A stretch of DNA of 41,840 bases, taken from contig NZ_JAIUZI010000023.1 in NCBI RefSeq assembly GCF_020171285.1, positions 1 to 41,840 on the forward strand, read 5' to 3'. Both the position numbers and the translations under genes were made by a program. Of the stretch, positions 22,553-30,098 are shown piece by piece. Origin of the DNA: Seohaeicola saemankumensis. GTDB lineage: Bacteria; Pseudomonadota; Alphaproteobacteria; Rhodobacterales; Rhodobacteraceae. A model generated the notes under the pieces. It did no database searches and had not been told where the DNA came from. It saw only the letters and a program-made list of their open reading frames with translations. Within the stretch, counting starts at the first letter, position 1. Each line of letters starts with the position of its first letter.

Positions 22553-23842
22553 TCACGCCGCCCGCGAGCGGTTCCGCGACCGGTTCGGACGCCTGCGGCG
22601 GCCGCCGGGCTTGCCCGCGCCACCATTTGCGCCACCACCTGCGCCGCCACCGCCGGGCCGCCCGCCGGGCTTGCCGCCCCGCCCCCTGCCGCCCTGCGCG
22701 GGTTTCGCGGCGCCTTCCCACGGCGATCCGCTCGCCACCGGGATGGTCCGCTTCATCACTTTCTGGATATCCAGCAGCAGCCCCATTTCATCCGGCGAAC
22801 AGAACGCCACGGCGGCGCCTTCCTTGCCCGCCCGCGCGGTCCGGCCGATCCGGTGCACGTAGTTGTCCGGCACGTTGGGCAGGTCAAAGTTGTAGACATG
22901 CCGCACATCGGGAATGTCGATGCCGCGCGCCGCCACATCGGTGGCCACCAGCACCTTCAGCGTGCCCTCGCGAAAGGCGGCCAGCGCCCGGTCACGCTGT
23001 CCCTGCGACTTGTTGCCATGGATCGACCCGGCGGCGAACCCGGCGCGGTCCAGCGCCTTCATCAGCCGCTCGGCCCCGTGTTTCGTCCGCGCAAAGACCA
23101 GCGCCAGATCATCGCGATGCGCTCCCATCAGCTCGATCAGCAGCCCGGTCTTCTCTGCCTGCGCGATGAAATGCACCTGCTGGGTGATCCGCTCGATCGG
23201 CTTGCCCGGCGGCGCCGTCTCGACCCGGACCGGATCGGTCAGATAGGTCGCCGCGATCTCGTTCATCAGCTTGGGCATGGTCGCCGAAAACAGCATGGTC
23301 TGGCGGTCCTTCGGCAGCTGCGGCGCGATCTGGCGCAGTGCGTGAATAAAGCCCATGTCCAGCATCTGGTCGGCCTCGTCCAGCACCAGGAACTGCGCCA
23401 GGTCCAGCCGCACGGCGCGGCGGTCCATCAGGTCGATCAGCCGGCCCGGCGTCGCCACCAGCAGGTCGACGCCCCGCTTCATGGCGTTGATCTGGCCGTT
23501 GATCGACACGCCGCCGACCACCAGCGCGATTTTCACCGGGGTGCCGGCGGCATAGATCTTCAGGTTGTCGACGATCTGCTTGGCCAGTTCCCGCGTCGGC
23601 GCCAGGATCAGCCCGCGCATGGATTTCGCCTCCGGCTTGCCCTCCATCCGCAACAGGGTGGACAAGAGCGGCAGGCCGAATGCCAGCGTCTTGCCGGTGC
23701 CGGTCTGTGCCAGCCCCATCACGTCACGTCCGTTCATGACATGGGGAATGGCCTTTTTCTGGATCGGCGTCGGATCGGTGATGCCGGCCTCTTCGAGGTT
23801 GGCGATCAGTCGGGGCGGCAGCCCCAGCATGTTGAATTCCAA
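22553..23842 (-). CDS. DEAD-box RNA helicase, RhlE-like
   Basis: A 429-aa ATP-dependent RNA helicase. Motifs occur in order: the upstream Phe/LGL and Q motif (F3, ITDPTPIQ at 21-28), AQTGTGKT (45-52), PTRELA (82-87), TPGR (131-134), DEAD (155-158), SAT, then VATDVAARGIDI and HRIGRTARAG in the second domain. A Gly/Arg-rich tail (GRGRGGKPGG to RNRSRNRSRAA) ends the protein, common in RhlE-type helicases and suited to binding RNA. A TTG start at 23842 is chosen: it keeps the conserved Phe and has GAAGGA (23851-23856) at 8-nt spacing. An ATG at 23830 would lose it, and one at 23947 has no supporting sequence. A role in ribosome assembly or RNA turnover would fit its place. Confidence 0.88.
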   Translation of the reverse strand: MEFNMLGLPPRLIANLEEAGITDPTPIQKKAIPHVMNGRDVMGLAQTGTGKTLAFGLPLLSTLLRMEGKPEAKSMRGLILAPTRELAKQIVDNLKIYAAGTPVKIALVVGGVSINGQINAMKRGVDLLVATPGRLIDLMDRRAVRLDLAQFLVLDEADQMLDMGFIHALRQIAPQLPKDRQTMLFSATMPKLMNEIAATYLTDPVRVETAPPGKPIERITQQVHFIAQAEKTGLLIELMGAHRDDLALVFARTKHGAERLMKALDRAGFAAGSIHGNKSQGQRDRALAAFREGTLKVLVATDVAARGIDIPDVRHVYNFDLPNVPDNYVHRIGRTARAGKEGAAVAFCSPDEMGLLLDIQKVMKRTIPVASGSPWEGAAKPAQGGRGRGGKPGGRPGGGGAGGGANGGAGKPGGRRRRPNRSRNRSRAA

Positions 23843-24405
23843 AATTCTAGTCCTTCGTATCGCGACCGGCGCGAAACCGGCCACGGGCAAGCGGGCTCCG
23901 GGCCGCGTCGGCCTTCGGGGCGTCACTCGTGGGTTACGCGATGACACGGGAACACAGGGCCGGATTGCCGCTGCGCCGTCACTGCGCCGGACCCCCGCGT
24001 GAAATGGGAACCAATGTAAGGTAGTCTGCCGTGCGGGCCTGTTGTCCTGCGGGCGCTCTGCGCCCGGTTTGCCCGGCTGCCCCGCTCACGCGGCGGGTGC
24101 GGCACTCCCGGGCATATGGACCCCGGCCCGTCCCAAGTCAACCCCGCGCCCCCTTTGATCTCTTTGCAAATACTCCGGGGTTGCCGTTGGGTGCGCCTCT
24201 GGTCCAGGCGGCAATGGCGACGAAGGGCCGGCCTTTCGCTCCCGCGCCCCCTTTCATCTCTTTGCAAATACTCCGGGGAGCGCGAGGGGCTGGCCCCTCG
24301 CTCCCCCGCCCGCCGCAGGCGACCCGATCTGCCCGCCGCAGGCGACCCGCCCCGCCCATGCCCGGCGATCCGCTCCGCCCATGTCGGGCGAACTGTTCTG
24401 CGTTC
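23843..24405. other. gap upstream of rplO with two repeats
   Basis: No gene seen. It holds two minus-oriented GTATTTGCC-type repeats (24146-24180 and 24244-24300) and a short direct repeat, GCCCGCCGCAGGCGACCCG, at about 24308-24326 and again at 24331-24349. The first 100 bp are the untranslated upstream of the helicase gene. Confidence 0.5.
24146..24300 (-). repeat. two GTATTTGCC-type repeats in tandem orientation
   Basis: Each copy reads GCGCCCCCTTT, then ATCTCTTTGCAAATACTCCGG on the plus strand with minor changes (copy 1 at 24146-24180, copy 2 at 24244-24300, continuing into GAGGGGC/GCCCCTC arms). Both are in the same orientation, unlike the facing pair near 12190. Confidence 0.75.
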
Positions 24406-24434
24406 TTGCATCGCCCCCGCCATCCGTCTATACG
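24406..24434 (+). promoter_or_regulatory. sigma-70-like promoter of the rplO block
   Basis: -35 TTGCAT (24406-24411), 17-bp spacer, -10 TATACG (24429-24434), about 100 bp before rplO. Same design as the rpsJ and rpmC promoters. Confidence 0.7.
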
Positions 24435-24533
24435 CGCCCGGTGGACCGCTCTGGTTCCGCAGAATCAACATCAAGAAACGCCGTGGTTGCCTCAATCCGC
24501 TTCGAGGGGCACATCCGGCTCAGGAGAAGCGAA

Positions 24534-25004
24534 ATGAAACTCAACGAACTGCGCGACAATCCCGGCGCAACCAAATCCCGCAAGCGCGTCGGCCGCGGCC
24601 CCGGCTCCGGCACCGGCAAGACCGCCGGCCGTGGTATCAAGGGTCAGAAATCCCGCTCGGGCGTGGCCATCAACGGCTATGAAGGCGGCCAGATGCCGCT
24701 CTACCAGCGTCTGCCCAAGCGCGGCTTCAACAAGCCCAACCGCAAATCCTTTGCCGTGGTGAACCTGGGCCTGATCCAGAAATTCATCGACCTGGGCAAG
24801 CTGGACGCCGGTTCCGAGATCACCGAAGACGCGCTGGTCGCCTCCGGTCTGGTCCGTCGCAAGCTGGACGGTGTCCGGGTTCTGGCCAAGGGCGAACTGA
24901 CCGCCAAGGTCACGCTGACCGTCACCGGCGCCTCGAAATCCGCGATCGACGCGGTCGAGAAGGCGGGCGGCGCACTGACGGTTGCGGCAGCTGCCGCAGA
25001 CTAA
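24534..25004 (+). CDS. rplO: 50S ribosomal protein L15
   Basis: L15 is a late 50S assembly protein with a long Gly/Arg-rich N-terminal extension. The 156-aa product starts MKLNELRDNPGATKSRKRVGRGPGSGTGKTAGRGIKGQKSR and has GYEGGQMPLYQRLPKRGFNKPN, then a C-terminal folded domain. AGGAGA (24522-24527) is 6 nt before the ATG; in-frame upstream ATG at 24381 is rejected. It begins the rplO-secY-adk block. Confidence 0.96.
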   Translation: MKLNELRDNPGATKSRKRVGRGPGSGTGKTAGRGIKGQKSRSGVAINGYEGGQMPLYQRLPKRGFNKPNRKSFAVVNLGLIQKFIDLGKLDAGSEITEDALVASGLVRRKLDGVRVLAKGELTAKVTLTVTGASKSAIDAVEKAGGALTVAAAAAD

Positions 25005-25007
25005 CGG

Positions 25008-25036
25008 GTTGTGAGCGGCCTCCGCGCCGCTTACAT
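25008..25036 (+). promoter_or_regulatory. possible internal promoter before secY
   Basis: TTGTGA (25008-25013) and TACATA (25031-25036) are 17 bp apart in the 109-nt gap between rplO and secY. The following GACCCC resembles the sequence after other -10 boxes here. Weak on its own. Confidence 0.35.
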
Positions 25037-25113
25037 AGACCCCAGTTTTCCCAAACGCCGCCCCGGTCGGAAAACGGCCCCGGGCGGTGTTTTCACAAAA
25101 GAGACCGCGTTTC

Positions 25114-26481
25114 ATGGTATCAGCAGCAGAACAAATGGCGGCAAACACCAGCTGGGCCGCCCTGGGCAAAGCCACAGATCTGCGTAACCGCATCTTCTTC
25201 ACCCTCGGCCTCCTGATCGTCTACCGGTTGGGCACCTTTATCCCGGTGCCGGGGATCGACGGGATCGCGCTGCGTGAATTCATGGAACAGGCGGGCCAGG
25301 GCATCGGCGGCATGGTGTCGATGTTCACCGGCGGCGCGCTGGGCCGCATGGGCATCTTTGCCCTCGGCATCATGCCCTATATCTCTGCCTCAATCATCGT
25401 TCAGCTGCTGACGGCCATGGTGCCCTCGCTCGAACAGCTCAAGAAAGAGGGCGAACAGGGCCGCAAGAAGATCAACCAGTATACCCGGTTGGGCACCGTC
25501 GCGCTGGCCACGGTGCAGGCCTACGGGCTGGCGGTCTCGCTGGAATCGGGCGATCTGGCCACCGATCCGGGGATGTTCTTCCGGTTCGCCTGCATGATCA
25601 CCCTGGTCGGCGGCACCATGTTCCTGATGTGGCTGGGCGAACAGATCACCGCGCGCGGCGTCGGCAACGGCATTTCGCTGATCATCTTTGTCGGTATCAT
25701 CGCCGAGGTGCCCGCCGCGATCGCCCAGTTCTTTGCCTCTGGCCGCTCGGGCGCGATCAGCCCGGCGGTGATCGTCGGTGTCATCGTGATGGTGATCGCG
25801 GTGATCACCTTTGTGGTGTTCATGGAACGCGCCCTGCGCAAGATCCACATCCAGTACCCGCGCCGCCAGGTCGGCATGAAGGTCTATGACGGCGGATCGT
25901 CCCACCTGCCGGTCAAGGTCAACCCCGCCGGCGTGATCCCGGCGATCTTCGCCAGCTCGCTGTTGCTGCTGCCGGTGACCATCTCGACCTTCAGCCAGGG
26001 CAGCGCCTCGGGCCCGATCATGTCTTGGCTGCTGGCCAACTTCGGCCCAGGACAGCCGCTCTACCTGCTGTTCTTTGCCTCGATGATCGTGTTCTTTGCG
26101 TATTTCTATACTTTCAACGTCTCGTTCAAACCCGATGACGTCGCCGACAACCTGAAGAACCAGAACGGCTTTGTCCCCGGTATCCGCCCGGGCAAGAAGA
26201 CGGCCGAGTACCTGGAATACGTGGTCAACCGCGTGCTGGTGCTGGGCGCGGCCTATCTGGCCGCCGTCTGCATGCTGCCGGAAATCCTGCGCGGCCAGTT
26301 TGCCATTCCCTTCTACTTTGGCGGCACCTCGGTGCTGATCATCGTGTCCGTGACCATGGACACCATCCAGCAGATCCAGAGCCACCTGCTGGCGCATCAG
26401 TACGAAGGTCTGATCGAGAAATCGCAGCTGCGCGGCAAGGGCAGCAAGAAACGGGGCAAGCGGGGGCCAGCACGCCGATGA
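25114..26481 (+). CDS. secY: protein translocase subunit SecY
   Basis: SecY is the channel of the Sec translocon in the inner membrane. The 455-aa product has ten membrane segments and conserved landmarks: IFFTLGLLIVYRLGTFIPVPGID in TM1, the plug region after it, GALGRMGIFALGIMPYISASIIVQLL in TM2, and the cytosolic loop FVPGIRPGKKTAEYLEYVVNRV. The C-terminus is basic (LRGKGSKKRGKRGPARR). The start MVSAAEQMAANTSW at 25114 fits known alphaproteobacterial SecY; the frame opens 9 codons earlier. Its TGA overlaps the adk ATG by 4 nt. Confidence 0.96.
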   Translation: MVSAAEQMAANTSWAALGKATDLRNRIFFTLGLLIVYRLGTFIPVPGIDGIALREFMEQAGQGIGGMVSMFTGGALGRMGIFALGIMPYISASIIVQLLTAMVPSLEQLKKEGEQGRKKINQYTRLGTVALATVQAYGLAVSLESGDLATDPGMFFRFACMITLVGGTMFLMWLGEQITARGVGNGISLIIFVGIIAEVPAAIAQFFASGRSGAISPAVIVGVIVMVIAVITFVVFMERALRKIHIQYPRRQVGMKVYDGGSSHLPVKVNPAGVIPAIFASSLLLLPVTISTFSQGSASGPIMSWLLANFGPGQPLYLLFFASMIVFFAYFYTFNVSFKPDDVADNLKNQNGFVPGIRPGKKTAEYLEYVVNRVLVLGAAYLAAVCMLPEILRGQFAIPFYFGGTSVLIIVSVTMDTIQQIQSHLLAHQYEGLIEKSQLRGKGSKKRGKRGPARR

Positions 26482-27053
26482 ACATTATTCTGTTGGGGCC
26501 CCCGGGGGCCGGCAAGGGCACCCAGGCCGGGATGCTGGTGGAAGAACGCGGCATGGTGCAGCTGTCGACCGGTGACATGCTGCGCGCGGCCCGCACCTCG
26601 GGCACCGAGATGGGCAAAATCGTGGCCGACGTCATGGACCGCGGTGAACTGGTGACCGACGAGATCGTGATCGGCCTGATCCGCGAACAGCTGGACACCG
26701 CAAAAGGCAACGGTTTCATCTTTGACGGGTTCCCGCGCACCCTGGCCCAGGCCGACGCGCTGGGCGCGCTGCTGGCGGAGAAGGGCGCGTCGCTGGATGC
26801 CGTGATCGAAATGCAGGTCGATGACGAAACGCTGGTCAAGCGCATCGTGAACCGCGCCGCAGAAGCCGCCGCCGCCGGCCAGCCGGTGCGCGCCGACGAC
26901 AACGAAGACAGCGTGCGCATCCGCCTGATGGAATACTACAAGAAGACCGCGCCGCTGATCGGCTATTACCACGCCAAGGGCAACCTGACCTCGATCGACG
27001 GGCTGGGCGAGATCGCCGAGGTCAAGGCGGCAATCGCCGGGGTTCTGGGCTAA
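26478..27053 (+). CDS. adk: adenylate kinase
   Basis: Adenylate kinase interconverts ATP, ADP and AMP in the cytoplasm. The 191-aa product has the P-loop GPPGAGKGT (7-15), the NMP-binding LSTGDMLRAA, DGFPRTLAQA and the closing RIRLMEYYKKTAPLIGYY. The lid is short: RIVNRAAEAAAAGQPVRADDN replaces the larger, often zinc-binding lid of the about 215-aa enzymes. The short lid is a known variant and does not imply loss of activity. It is translationally coupled to secY by a 4-nt overlap. Confidence 0.95.
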   Translation: MNIILLGPPGAGKGTQAGMLVEERGMVQLSTGDMLRAARTSGTEMGKIVADVMDRGELVTDEIVIGLIREQLDTAKGNGFIFDGFPRTLAQADALGALLAEKGASLDAVIEMQVDDETLVKRIVNRAAEAAAAGQPVRADDNEDSVRIRLMEYYKKTAPLIGYYHAKGNLTSIDGLGEIAEVKAAIAGVLG

Positions 27054-27261
27054 GCCGGTCTGACCGGCCCGGAGGGGTGGCCCGCGACATGCGAGGGCGC
27101 TTTTCCAGACCATCGAAGCCGACATCCGCACGCACCGGATCAGAAACAATGTAGGGTGGGGTTTCACCCCACCGCACCGCCAAGGTGGGTTGAAAACCCA
27201 CCCTACGCATATGGCGGGCCATGGTTTTTCAAGGTTCCCGGCAAAACCTCGTTCAAGGCTC
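27054..27261. other. gap between adk and the rpsM promoter
   Basis: No gene. It contains a small GCCGGTC/GACCGGC inverted repeat just after adk and the REP-like pair listed separately. No clear terminator follows adk. Confidence 0.45.
27151..27206. repeat. inverted pair of REP-like elements, outward type
   Basis: Copy 1 (27151-27173) begins GTAG with GGTGGGGT/ACCCCACC arms; copy 2 (27184-27206) has the variant arms GGTGGGTT/AACCCACC and ends CTAC. Here the tetranucleotides lie on the outside, opposite to the other pairs. The variant arms keep base pairing. Confidence 0.83.
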
Positions 27262-27290
27262 TTGACCCTATCCCGAAAACCCCATATCGA
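27262..27290 (+). promoter_or_regulatory. sigma-70-like promoter of the rpsM block
   Basis: -35 TTGACC (27262-27267), 17-bp spacer, -10 TATCGA (27285-27290). The transcript would have a leader of about 150 nt before rpsM. Confidence 0.75.
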
Positions 27291-27394
27291 CCCCCATCCC
27301 GCAAGGGAATCAAACGCGTGGGCGGGATTCGCCTGCTCCGCGCCGACCACCTCGCAAAATGCTGGGTCCGCTGGCGTCACTGCCAAGGCCCGAG

Positions 27395-27433
27395 CGTTGT
27401 GAAAAAAGGTTCCGGAACTACGGAACCGCAACG
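27395..27433 (+). promoter_or_regulatory. two-tier leader hairpin before rpsM
   Basis: GGTTCCG (27408-27414) pairs with CGGAACC (27421-27427), and outside it CGTTG (27395-27399) pairs with CAACG (27429-27433). It ends just before the AAAGGA ribosome binding site of rpsM, so folding could affect initiation. In E. coli the alpha operon is repressed by S4 at a structured leader, but rpsD is absent here. Confidence 0.5.
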
Positions 27434-27449
27434 AAAAGGAAAGTGACAC

Positions 27450-27818
27450 GTGGCACGTATTGCCGGCGTAAACATCCCGACTGCCAAGCGGGTCCCCATC
27501 GCCCTCACCTATATCACCGGAATCGGCAACACCTCGGCCAAAGCGATCTGCGAAGCCGTTGGGATCGAGCTCACCCGCCGGGTGAACGAACTGTCCGATG
27601 CCGAAGTTCTGGCCATCCGCGAGCACATCGACGCCAACTACTCTGTCGAAGGCGACCTGCGCCGCGAGACCCAGATGAACATCAAGCGTCTGATGGACCT
27701 GGGCTGCTATCGCGGTCTGCGTCACCGCCGCAACCTGCCGGTTCGCGGTCAGCGCACCCACACCAACGCTCGCACCCGCAAAGGCCCCGCAAAGGCCATT
27801 GCCGGCAAGAAGAAATAA
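27450..27818 (+). CDS. rpsM: 30S ribosomal protein S13
   Basis: S13 lies at the top of the 30S head and contacts P-site tRNA and L5. The 122-aa product contains MARIAGVNIPTAKRVPIALTYITGIG, RRETQMNIKRLMDLGCYRGLRHRRNLPVRGQRTHTNARTRKG and a lysine-rich end. It is the first gene of the alpha block; rpsK follows after 15 nt with GGGAGG. Confidence 0.97.
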   Translation: MARIAGVNIPTAKRVPIALTYITGIGNTSAKAICEAVGIELTRRVNELSDAEVLAIREHIDANYSVEGDLRRETQMNIKRLMDLGCYRGLRHRRNLPVRGQRTHTNARTRKGPAKAIAGKKK

Positions 27819-27833
27819 GGGAGGGTCTGACCA

Positions 27834-28223
27834 ATGGCACGCGACAAGACACGCACCAAGCGCAAAGAGCGCAAGAACATCGCCACCGGTGTGGCGCATG
27901 TGAACTCGACCTTCAACAACACCAAGATCCTGATCTCGGACGTGCAGGGCAACGCGATCTCGTGGTCGTCGGCCGGCACCATGGGCTTCAAAGGCTCGCG
28001 GAAATCGACCCCCTACGCCGCCCAGCTGGCCGCCGAAGATGCCGGCCGCAAGGCGCAGGACCATGGCGTGAAAACGCTGGAAGTCGAAGTGCAGGGCCCC
28101 GGTTCGGGCCGCGAGTCGGCGCTGCGTGCGCTGGCCGCCGTCGGTTTCAACATCACCTCGATCCGTGACGTGACCCCGATCGCGCACAACGGCTGCCGCC
28201 CGCCGAAGCGCCGCCGCGTCTGA
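27834..28223 (+). CDS. rpsK: 30S ribosomal protein S11
   Basis: S11 forms part of the mRNA exit channel near the Shine-Dalgarno cleft. The product is 129 aa: a basic start (ARDKTRTKRKERKNIATGVAHVNSTFNNTKILISD), GTMGFKGSRKSTPYAAQLAAEDAGRKAQDHG, and the C-terminal RDVTPIAHNGCRPPKRRRV. A hairpin with a short T-run separates it from rpoA. Confidence 0.97.
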   Translation: MARDKTRTKRKERKNIATGVAHVNSTFNNTKILISDVQGNAISWSSAGTMGFKGSRKSTPYAAQLAAEDAGRKAQDHGVKTLEVEVQGPGSGRESALRALAAVGFNITSIRDVTPIAHNGCRPPKRRRV

Positions 28224-28238
28224 TCCGATTATGATTTC

Positions 28239-28276
28239 TGGGGCCGTGTGTGACACGCGGCCCCAGTCCGTCTTTT
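28239..28276 (+). terminator. terminator-like hairpin between rpsK and rpoA
   Basis: TGGGGCCGTGT (28239-28249) pairs with ACGCGGCCCCA (28255-28265), with one G-U pair. Five T follow, but only after a 6-nt gap (28272-28276). This may be an attenuator or RNA-processing site that lowers rpoA expression relative to the ribosomal genes. Confidence 0.5.
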
Positions 28277-28336
28277 TGAAACCTCGGGAGTCTGCGCCTT
28301 ACGGACATGGGGCGTTGACAAGAATGGAGGGACCGC

Positions 28337-29353
28337 ATGATCCACAAGAATTGGGCTGAACTGATCAAGCCGACTCAGCTGGACGTCAAGCCGGGCAACG
28401 ATCCGGCGCGCCAGGCGACCGTGGTCGCCGAACCGCTGGAGCGTGGCTTTGGTCTGACGCTGGGCAACGCCCTGCGCCGCATCCTGATGAGCTCGCTTCA
28501 GGGCGCCGCCATCACCAGCGTCCAGATCGACAACGTGCTGCACGAGTTCTCGTCCGTGGCCGGTGTCCGCGAGGACGTGACCGACATCATCCTGAACCTC
28601 AAGGGCGTCAGCCTGCGGATGGAAGTCGAAGGCCCCAAGCGGCTGTCGATTTCGGCCAAGGGTCCGGCCGTTGTCACCGCCGGCGACATCTCGGATAGCG
28701 CCGGCATCGAGGTGCTGAACCGCGACCACGTGATCTGTCACCTGGACGACGGCGCCGACCTGTTCATGGAACTGACCGTGAACACCGGCAAGGGCTATGT
28801 CTCGGCTGAAAAGAACAAGCCCGAGGACGCCCCCATCGGCCTGATCCCGATCGACGCGATCTATTCGCCGGTCAAGCGGGTCAGCTATGACGTGCAGCCG
28901 ACCCGCGAGGGCCAGGTGCTGGACTATGACAAGCTGACCATGAAAGTGGTCACCGACGGGTCGATCACGCCGGACGACGCCGTGGCCTTTGCCGCGCGCA
29001 TCCTGCAGGACCAGCTGTCGATCTTTGTCAACTTCGACGAACCCGAAGCCGCCGGCCGCCAGGACGACGACGACGGGCTGGAATTCAACCCGCTGCTGCT
29101 GAAGAAAGTGGACGAACTGGAACTCAGCGTCCGGTCCGCGAACTGTCTGAAGAACGACAATATCGTCTATATCGGCGACCTGATCCAGAAGACCGAAGCC
29201 GAGATGCTGCGCACCCCGAACTTTGGCCGCAAGTCGCTGAACGAGATCAAGGAAGTGCTGTCCGGCATGGGTCTGCACCTCGGCATGGATGTCGAGGACT
29301 GGCCGCCTGACAACATCGAAGACCTGGCGAAGAAGTTCGAAGACGCCTTCTGA
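28337..29353 (+). CDS. rpoA: RNA polymerase alpha subunit
   Basis: The alpha subunit dimerises to start RNA polymerase assembly and contacts UP elements and activators. The 338-aa product has the N-terminal domain (VVAEPLERGFGLTLGNALRRILMSSLQGAAI, about 1-235) and, after an acidic linker (EPEAAGRQDDDDGLEF), the C-terminal domain with LRTPNFGRKSLNEIKEVL, the DNA-binding determinant. TGGAGG lies before the ATG. Upstream is the terminator-like hairpin; downstream a REP-like pair separates it from rplQ. Confidence 0.97.
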   Translation: MIHKNWAELIKPTQLDVKPGNDPARQATVVAEPLERGFGLTLGNALRRILMSSLQGAAITSVQIDNVLHEFSSVAGVREDVTDIILNLKGVSLRMEVEGPKRLSISAKGPAVVTAGDISDSAGIEVLNRDHVICHLDDGADLFMELTVNTGKGYVSAEKNKPEDAPIGLIPIDAIYSPVKRVSYDVQPTREGQVLDYDKLTMKVVTDGSITPDDAVAFAARILQDQLSIFVNFDEPEAAGRQDDDDGLEFNPLLLKKVDELELSVRSANCLKNDNIVYIGDLIQKTEAEMLRTPNFGRKSLNEIKEVLSGMGLHLGMDVEDWPPDNIEDLAKKFEDAF

Positions 29354-29359
29354 GCCGGC

Positions 29360-29414
29360 GGTGGGGTGAAACCCCACCCTACGACCATCGGGTAGGGTGG
29401 GTTTTCAACCCACC
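29360..29414. repeat. inverted pair of REP-like elements (REPIN-like)
   Basis: Copy 1 (29360-29382) has GGTGGGGT/ACCCCACC arms and ends CTAC; copy 2 (29392-29414) starts GTAG and has the GGTGGGTT/AACCCACC variant arms. The tetranucleotides face inwards. It begins 7 nt after the rpoA stop. Confidence 0.85.
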
Positions 29415-29539
29415 GCCCGCCAAATGCCCGGACTTGCCGGGGACATCACGGGCCACAGGCCCCAAGGAGAGCCCCTGACACGCATCGGGGGCCGGACAAA
29501 GCAAAACCGCCCGTAGAGGGCAAAACCGGAGTAAGACAC

Positions 29540-29959
29540 ATGCGTCACGCACGAGGCTACCGCCGCCTGAACCGCACCCACGAGCACCGCAAGGCCCTGT
29601 TCTCGAACATGGCTGGCTCGCTGATCGAACACGAACAGATCAAGACCACCCTGCCCAAGGCCAAGGAACTGCGCCCGATCATCGAAAAGATGATCACGCT
29701 GGCGAAACGCGGCGACATTCACGCCCGCCGCCAGGCCGCCTCCAAGCTGAAGGAAGACCAGTACGTCACCAAGCTGTTCGAGGTGCTGGGACCGCGCTAC
29801 AAGGACCGCCAGGGCGGCTACGTCCGCGTTCTCAAGGCCGGGTTCCGCTATGGTGACATGGCGCCGATGGCGATCATCGAGTTCGTCGACCGCGATGTCG
29901 ACGCCAAGGGCGCGGCCGACAAGGCCCGCGTTGCAGCCGAAGAAGCTGCCGAAGAATAA
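29540..29959 (+). CDS. rplQ: 50S ribosomal protein L17
   Basis: L17 lies near the exit tunnel. The product is 139 aa: MRHARGYRRLNRTHEHRKALFSNMAGSLIEHEQIKTTLPKAKELRP, then VTKLFEVLGPRYKDRQGGYVRVLKAGFRYGD and an Ala/Glu-rich end. It is 186 nt from rpoA, with a REP-like pair in between, and closes the ribosomal cluster. Confidence 0.97.
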   Translation: MRHARGYRRLNRTHEHRKALFSNMAGSLIEHEQIKTTLPKAKELRPIIEKMITLAKRGDIHARRQAASKLKEDQYVTKLFEVLGPRYKDRQGGYVRVLKAGFRYGDMAPMAIIEFVDRDVDAKGAADKARVAAEEAAEE

Positions 29960-30002
29960 ACCCGCCCGTGATCCCGCCGGGATCAGCGGTGCGAAATTCC
30001 AG

Positions 30003-30032
30003 CCCCCGCCCGGCACTGGGCGGGGGTTTTTT
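30003..30032 (+). terminator. intrinsic terminator after rplQ
   Basis: Perfect 9-bp stem CCCCCGCCC (30003-30011) with GGGCGGGGG (30018-30026), then six T. It marks the end of the alpha block. Confidence 0.93.
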
Positions 30033-30098
30033 GTTGCGGCGCCTTGCCCTTGTCGCCCGGTCTGCCAAAAGGGACCGCGTAGCCAGGGAACCCGCACG

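Noticed and set aside
22412..23944. 510-aa plus-strand open frame
   Set aside because: Antisense to the DEAD-box helicase, which has every expected motif.
26478..27053. Truncated or damaged adenylate kinase
   Set aside because: The shorter length comes from a compact lid, a known natural variant; all catalytic motifs are present.
26397..28256. 619-aa minus-strand open frame
   Set aside because: It lies antisense to secY, adk, rpsM and rpsK, which are certain genes, and its translation is low-complexity and has no domain. Long antisense frames are expected in GC-rich DNA.
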